Shown: piece after piece, positions 9,074 through 11,792 of the stretch | Numbering within the stretch: position 1 is the stretch's first letter | Layout: each line of letters begins with the position of its first letter | The notes under the pieces: generated by a model | Seen by the model: only the letters and a program-made list of their open reading frames with translations | Databases searched by the model: none | Told to the model about the DNA's origin: nothing | From: JBLHLB01 sp047618505 | Lineage (GTDB): Bacteria > Planctomycetota > UBA1135 > GCA-002686595 | Direction of reading: 5' to 3' | NCBI GenBank assembly: GCA_047618505.1 | Contig: JBLHLB010000097.1 | Location: 1-11,792 of the forward strand | DNA length: 11,792 nt | Made by a program: the position numbers and the translations under genes

Positions 9074-9540
9074 GGGGAAGCCCTATTGTGCGGCGCGGCA
9101 CACTAGGATTTCCACAGGAACAGGCCGCGTGTCTAAGAACTGTGGTCCAGGACTCGCTAGGGGAGTCTGAGTCGGAGCTCGAGAGCTGACGTCCCATGGT
9201 GCTCCAGCTCCCAGCAGCCCGCGACAGTGCAAAGCCCGGCGTCGAAGGGGGCTTTTGCGAGTCACTTACCCCGGCCTCAAAGAGGTCCAGCAGGAGCCGT
9301 ACGGTGGCGAAGTGGCCCGCGTTCACCCTCGTGGGACCTTTCTACTGGGCTGGATGGGACCACTGGCTAGCCCAAAAGCGTGCAGGGAAGAGTGCACGGA
9401 AGCCCTGCGAGCGCCTATTGTGCCCCATAGGAGTCCCAGGTGCGTATCGGCTTTCGAAGCTAGAGCCCTGACCCCGCCCTCGGCTGGTTGCCGGTGGCTT
9501 TCCACGAAACACGACCCCGCTTCGCCGGGGCACCCTATCC
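9074..9540. other. Divergent intergenic region upstream of the selenoprotein candidate
   Basis: These 467 bases separate two divergently transcribed genes and must hold both promoters. Open frames of about 60-150 codons cross it on both strands, but they have no recognisable domains and run into the flanking genes in wrong frames, so I call none. No tRNA-like T-arm or cloverleaf was found. Two structures stand out: a hairpin at 9379-9398 whose sequence resembles the SECIS-like hairpin of the downstream gene, and a 5-bp GC-rich hairpin at 9515-9530 (loop CTTCGC) ending 10 bases before the ATG at 9541. No convincing -35/-10 pair was recognised. Confidence 0.5.
9379..9398 (+). promoter_or_regulatory. 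SECIS-like hairpin in the leader of the HMA selenoprotein candidate
   Basis: A perfect 6-bp stem, CGTGCA/TGCACG, closes an 8-nt loop beginning GGG. The surrounding bases 9373-9404 share four blocks, in the same order, with the internal hairpin at 9683-9708: CAAAAG, TGCAGGG, TGCAC and GAAGCC. It lies about 145 bases before the ATG of the HMA gene. It could be a leader structure, a remnant of a duplicated gene, or chance. SECIS-like leader elements that bind SelB are known for E. coli selAB; extending that role here is inference only. Confidence 0.25.
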
Positions 9541-9840
9541 ATGAAGTACTTCCTGATCCTGCTCTTGGGTCTAGGCGCCGTTAGCACGGCCGCCTGCTCC
9601 AGCCCGAAGACCGCCGACGTCCAACAGGACCACACCTTTACCCTGGCCGTCGAAGGCATGACATGAGGCGTCAGCTGCGTCGCAAAAGTGCAGGGTGCAC
9701 TTGAAGCCATTCCCGGCGTCGATTTCGTGGACGTTGATTTCGAAAACCAGACCGCAAAGGTAACTGCCTCGTCGGCCGTGAACGCCGACATGCTGGTCAG
9801 CGCCTTGGCCGAGGCGGATTACTCCGCGTCGGTGAAGTAG
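9541..9840 (+). CDS. Candidate selenoprotein: HMA-domain lipoprotein with in-frame TGA (Sec) at codon 42
   Basis: Reading from ATG 9541 to TAG 9838-9840 gives 99 residues if TGA at 9664-9666 is read as selenocysteine. Residues 1-19 look like a lipoprotein signal ending STAAC (Cys19 the likely lipid site). Residues about 33-99 are a heavy-metal-associated (MerP/CopZ-like) domain: FTLAVEGMT, then U42, GVSCVAKVQGALEAIPGV, then VDVDFENQTAKVTA and a final ALAEADYSASVK. In this fold the GMTC Cys binds the metal, and the TGA sits exactly at that Cys; Cys46 would be the second ligand (U-x-x-x-C). The frame and family signature continue unchanged past the TGA, and a SECIS-like hairpin follows, so a decayed gene is less likely. 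A likely role is metal binding or redox chemistry at the cell envelope. A plain Cys-to-stop mutation or a sequencing error remains possible. The gene is isolated, with its own terminator. Confidence 0.8.
9686..9702 (+). promoter_or_regulatory. Putative bacterial SECIS element inside the HMA gene
   Basis: The 17 bases AAGTGCAGGGTGCACTT form a perfect 7-bp stem (9686-9692 with 9696-9702) closed by GGG at 9693-9695. The stem begins 19 nt, and the loop 26 nt, after the TGA, which fits the usual bacterial spacing in which the apical loop lies roughly 16-37 nt downstream. The apical part resembles the E. coli fdhF element (GGUUGCAGGUCUGCACC): both carry UGCA, then GG, then UGCA. In bacteria SelB binds such a hairpin and delivers Sec-tRNA at the UGA. 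The hairpin also codes for KVQGAL of the HMA helix. Confidence 0.65.
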
Positions 9841-9861
9841 TCAGGGGTCGCTAAGACCTAG

Positions 9862-9946
9862 GGTTCACTGCAGCCCAGGGTTCACTGCAGCCTAGGAGTC
9901 ACTGCAGCCTAGGAGTCACTGCAGCCTAGGAGTCACTGCAGCCTAA
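9862..9946. repeat. Five tandem copies of a 17-bp palindrome-rich repeat
   Basis: Copies lie at 9862-9878, 9879-9895, 9896-9912, 9913-9929 and 9930-9946. The consensus is GAGTCACTGCAGCCTAG. The last three copies match except for the final base, and the first two begin GGTTC instead of GAGTC. Each unit contains the palindrome CTGCAG, and most junctions form CCTAGG. One unit plus its neighbours can fold with a CTAGG/CCTAG stem. The array starts 21 bases after the HMA stop and ends just before the terminator, so it is in the 3' untranslated region of that gene. There are no unique spacers, so it is not a CRISPR array. Confidence 0.9.
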
Positions 9947-9948
9947 TG

Positions 9949-9990
9949 GAAACGGCGCCGCGTCCTCTTGAGAGGACGCGGCGCCGTTTC
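9949..9990. terminator. Bidirectional intrinsic terminator between convergent genes
   Basis: A perfect 19-bp inverted repeat (arms 9949-9967 and 9972-9990) encloses the 4-base loop TTGA. The stem is very GC-rich in the middle and has an A-run at its left foot and a T-run at its right foot, followed by TATTT on the plus strand and a pyrimidine-rich tail on the minus strand. It sits between the HMA gene (plus, ends 9840) and the lipoprotein gene (minus, ends 10028), where it can stop transcription from both sides. Confidence 0.9.
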
Positions 9991-10027
9991 TATTTCCTAG
10001 GGCCAATCAGGGGGGCCGTAGGCTTTC

Positions 10028-10726
10028 CTACAGGTTGATCTGGAAGCCCGCGACAACCCCGCGCAGGAGCAGCTCTACATCCGAGGTGCTGGAGAAGATG
10101 TCATCTTCGGCGAAGATGTAGCGCCACCAGCGATAGCCAACCAAGAGGTCTACCGGGCCGCCGAGGTGAATGTTTGTGCCGATTTCAGCGCGTAGGCTCG
10201 TCGCGTCCGAAAGCAACCAGGACTGTTGCACCCGGCCGTAGACCGAGAGGTTGTCACTGGTCATGTGGCGTGCTTCGAAGCCGAGGTAGGGACCGACGTT
10301 GTTCTGGTCTAACTCCACCGCATTGATCGCACCATTGGCGTCGAGGGTGATATCCGTGACGGCCGCGCCAATGAGGAAGTCATAATAGCTGTCCTCGGTG
10401 GTGATCCAGCGCAGCCGTCCACCGGCCGTCAATTCAGAGATCTCGTAGTCCGAGGCGCCGACGGGGCCATCGCCGCCAGTGCCCTCGAGCTCCAAGGTCC
10501 AATTGGAAGGGCGCCCGGGGTGGATCGGATCCTCTTCCTCAGCCGAGGTACGGTTGAGGTCGTAGGTCACTCGACCCGTGGGGTAGAACCCCTCGCCATC
10601 GCGGTCCTTGAATTCGGCGGATGTTGAACATCCAGCCGTCAGGGTGAGCGCTAGGGCAGGCACCACGAGGGTGACCAGGCGGGAGCACGGAACGGGGAAG
10701 AGTCGGAGAAAACGCTGTTCAGCCAT
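10028..10726 (-). CDS. Outer-membrane beta-barrel-like lipoprotein of unknown function
   Basis: A 232-residue protein with ATG at 10724-10726. The N-terminus has a hydrophobic signal segment (about 16-32) ending LTAGC, a plausible lipobox with Cys33 as the lipidated residue. The mature part is rich in alternating polar/hydrophobic stretches typical of outer-membrane strands, for example ELTAGGRLRWITTED, VGPYLGFEARHM, LSVYGRVQQSWLL, SLRAEIGTNIHLGG and VDLLVGYRWWRYIF, and ends VELLLRGVVAGFQINL. It is short for a barrel, perhaps eight strands. I recognise no named family and see no catalytic motif. It is convergent with the HMA gene and divergent from the sialidase-like gene. A structural or surface role is inferred. 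Confidence 0.8.
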   Translation of the reverse strand: MAEQRFLRLFPVPCSRLVTLVVPALALTLTAGCSTSAEFKDRDGEGFYPTGRVTYDLNRTSAEEEDPIHPGRPSNWTLELEGTGGDGPVGASDYEISELTAGGRLRWITTEDSYYDFLIGAAVTDITLDANGAINAVELDQNNVGPYLGFEARHMTSDNLSVYGRVQQSWLLSDATSLRAEIGTNIHLGGPVDLLVGYRWWRYIFAEDDIFSSTSDVELLLRGVVAGFQINL

Positions 10727-10813
10727 GGGAGGGACGTCGGGGCCGGACCTTTCAAAAATAGCCAGGGGCGAGGGATCCTAACCACGACGGAGGGCGGGGG
10801 GTAGCATGGGCGG
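10727..10813. promoter_or_regulatory. Divergent promoter region between lipoprotein and sialidase-like genes
   Basis: These 87 bases separate two divergent starts and must contain both promoters, unless they overlap the genes. The only AT-rich patch is around 10750-10759 (TTTCAAAAAT), which reads TTGAAA on the minus strand and could be part of a -35 element; no matching -10 was found. No convincing Shine-Dalgarno motif precedes either start. Confidence 0.3.
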
Positions 10814-11792
10814 GTGTTCAAGACCCTGACAATCCTTCTCGCCTGTATGAACGCATCGTCCCCGAGCTACGAAAGTGGTCCCGAATCCCAGGATATGGCG
10901 GAGCCTGGGCGGACCCTGAGCCTCATTGAGAGCCGCGAAATATGGTCCCAGGCACCCCACAATGCCTTCACAGATCTCCTGAGGCGGGGTGATGGGCTGG
11001 TGATGGCTTTTCGCGAGGGTCGCGGGCACATCTCCAGCGATGGGGCGCTGAGGGTCCTAAGCTCGCGCAATGGGCGGGACTGGACTCCGGCTGAGCCCCT
11101 CAGACTTTCGGGCTTCGATCTCAGAGATGCGGACCTATCCAGCGCCCCGGATGGTCGTCTGCTCCTGATTGGCGGAGCGGCGCCGCGGGCCGAGGACAAT
11201 GAGCGGGCTCCCACGGGGACCGTTGCCGCCTGGTCAGCGGATGGATTGACGTGGAGCGAGCCGAAGATCGTGGTGCAGCCCGGGCGCTGGCTCTGGCGGG
11301 TGAGCTGGCTTGGGGAGCGGGCCTTTGGGGTCAGCTACTCGGCAGGGTCGGGCCCCGCCCGCATCGACCTTCTGACGAGCACGGACGGAGTGGAATGGGA
11401 GACACGGCTGGAGAACATGCACCCTGCTGTCTCCTCCAACGAGACGGCCTTGGCCTTCGTGGATTCCGTCGAAGGTGGGGAGCCCCTGTGCGTCGCCTTG
11501 ACCCGAGCGCAGAACAGCAGTGATTCCGCCAGCATCGGTCTGGCGCAGGCACCCTTCGATCACTTCGAATGGAAGCCCCTGGGCTTCCAACTGGGTGGAC
11601 CGAATCTGATTCGTACCCCAGGGGGAAATTGGGTTGCGGCGGGGCGCGTGCTGCAGGGGGAGGAACAACGTACGGCGGTCTTCTTCATCGATCCCGAGAC
11701 GGGGAGGAGTGGCGGGATGATCTTCTTGCCGAGTGGGGGAGACACGAGCTATCCGGGATTGGCCTGGTGGGATGGGGAGTTGTTGGTGAGCT
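10814..11792 (+). CDS. Secreted exo-alpha-sialidase-like beta-propeller protein (C-terminus beyond window)
   Basis: GTG at 10814-10816 opens a frame of 326 codons that reaches the right edge. An in-frame TAG at 10802-10804 makes this GTG the first possible start; an ATG at 10847 is an alternative that would remove the signal sequence. Residues 1-11 (VFKTLTILLAC) look like a short export or lipoprotein signal. The rest matches the bacterial sialidase/neuraminidase-like propeller family: WSQAPHNAFTDLLR (44-57), the FREG motif (66-69), and three Asp-box-like loops, SSRNGRDW (83-90), SADGLTW (141-147) and STDGVEW (189-195), plus GGPNLIRTPGGNWVAAGR (261-278) and DTSYPGLAW (310-318). Near the end it matches the family's C-terminal blade, so probably little is missing. 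Whether it cleaves sialic acid or another glycan cannot be told, as the full catalytic set was not confirmed. Confidence 0.85.
   Translation, partial: MFKTLTILLACMNASSPSYESGPESQDMAEPGRTLSLIESREIWSQAPHNAFTDLLRRGDGLVMAFREGRGHISSDGALRVLSSRNGRDWTPAEPLRLSGFDLRDADLSSAPDGRLLLIGGAAPRAEDNERAPTGTVAAWSADGLTWSEPKIVVQPGRWLWRVSWLGERAFGVSYSAGSGPARIDLLTSTDGVEWETRLENMHPAVSSNETALAFVDSVEGGEPLCVALTRAQNSSDSASIGLAQAPFDHFEWKPLGFQLGGPNLIRTPGGNWVAAGRVLQGEEQRTAVFFIDPETGRSGGMIFLPSGGDTSYPGLAWWDGELLVS

Noticed and set aside
9074..9540. A tRNA-Sec (selC) gene next to the selenoprotein candidate
   Set aside because: No cloverleaf, T-arm or acceptor pairing could be found by eye; a proper covariance search would be needed to exclude it fully.
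9196..9584. Two overlapping plus-strand open frames of 91 and 109 codons upstream of and across the HMA start
   Set aside because: Neither has a recognisable domain, and the longer one overlaps the start of the HMA gene in a different frame; both are probably chance open frames in GC-rich DNA.
9541..9666. A 41-residue peptide ending at the TGA, or a broken HMA pseudogene
   Set aside because: The frame continues cleanly with full HMA signature and no second lesion, the TGA is exactly at a Cys position, and a SECIS-like hairpin follows. Recoding explains all three; a pseudogene would explain none but the stop.
9342..9791. A 149-codon minus-strand open frame opposite the HMA gene
   Set aside because: It is the antisense of the HMA gene and its leader, with no recognisable domain and low-complexity content.
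9862..9946. CRISPR array
   Set aside because: The 17-bp units are directly abutting without unique spacers, and no cas gene is present.

Overview
The window most likely comes from a planctomycete-like bacterium with a high-GC genome (Planctomycetota or a near relative; inferred from gene content, not proven). The pointers are a secreted FG-GAP/PKD protein, a kinase-like membrane protein with TPRs, a planctomycete-type exo-alpha-sialidase-like protein, an AlgI-type MBOAT with its SGNH partner, frequent GTG starts, and no clear Shine-Dalgarno sequences ahead of the genes.

Layout. Positions 1-2489 (minus) hold the N-terminal 829 residues of a large secreted protein: a signal peptide, seven FG-GAP-like propeller blades, then at least five PKD domains running off the left edge. 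A 392-base leader with C-runs lies upstream (2490-2881). Positions 2882-5525 (minus) hold two overlapping genes for surface O-acetylation: an AlgI-type MBOAT and a membrane-anchored SGNH/AlgX-like protein. Positions 5617-6867 (minus) encode the RNA ligase RtcB. Positions 7010-9073 (minus) encode a membrane protein with a kinase fold, a transmembrane segment and TPRs; its kinase active-site residues are replaced, so it is probably a pseudokinase.

The most interesting part is 9074-10000. A plus-strand gene (9541-9840) encodes a small lipoprotein with a heavy-metal-associated (HMA) domain. It reads cleanly from ATG to TAG except for one in-frame TGA, which falls exactly where the first metal-binding Cys of the GMTC motif belongs. 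A perfect 7-bp hairpin starts 19 nt after that TGA and closely resembles the apical part of the E. coli fdhF SECIS. This makes the gene a strong candidate for a metal-binding selenoprotein with a U-x-x-x-C site. A second hairpin with similar sequence lies in its leader at 9373-9404. Downstream come five 17-bp tandem repeats and a 19-bp perfect inverted repeat that can act as a bidirectional terminator for the convergent genes.

Positions 10028-10726 (minus) encode a small outer-membrane-type lipoprotein. It is divergent from a secreted sialidase-like beta-propeller protein (10814 to the right edge, plus). The genes do not form one pathway. The clear functional unit is the MBOAT/SGNH pair; the rest are single cell-envelope, signalling and RNA-repair genes. 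No tRNA, rRNA, transposase, phage gene or CRISPR array was seen.
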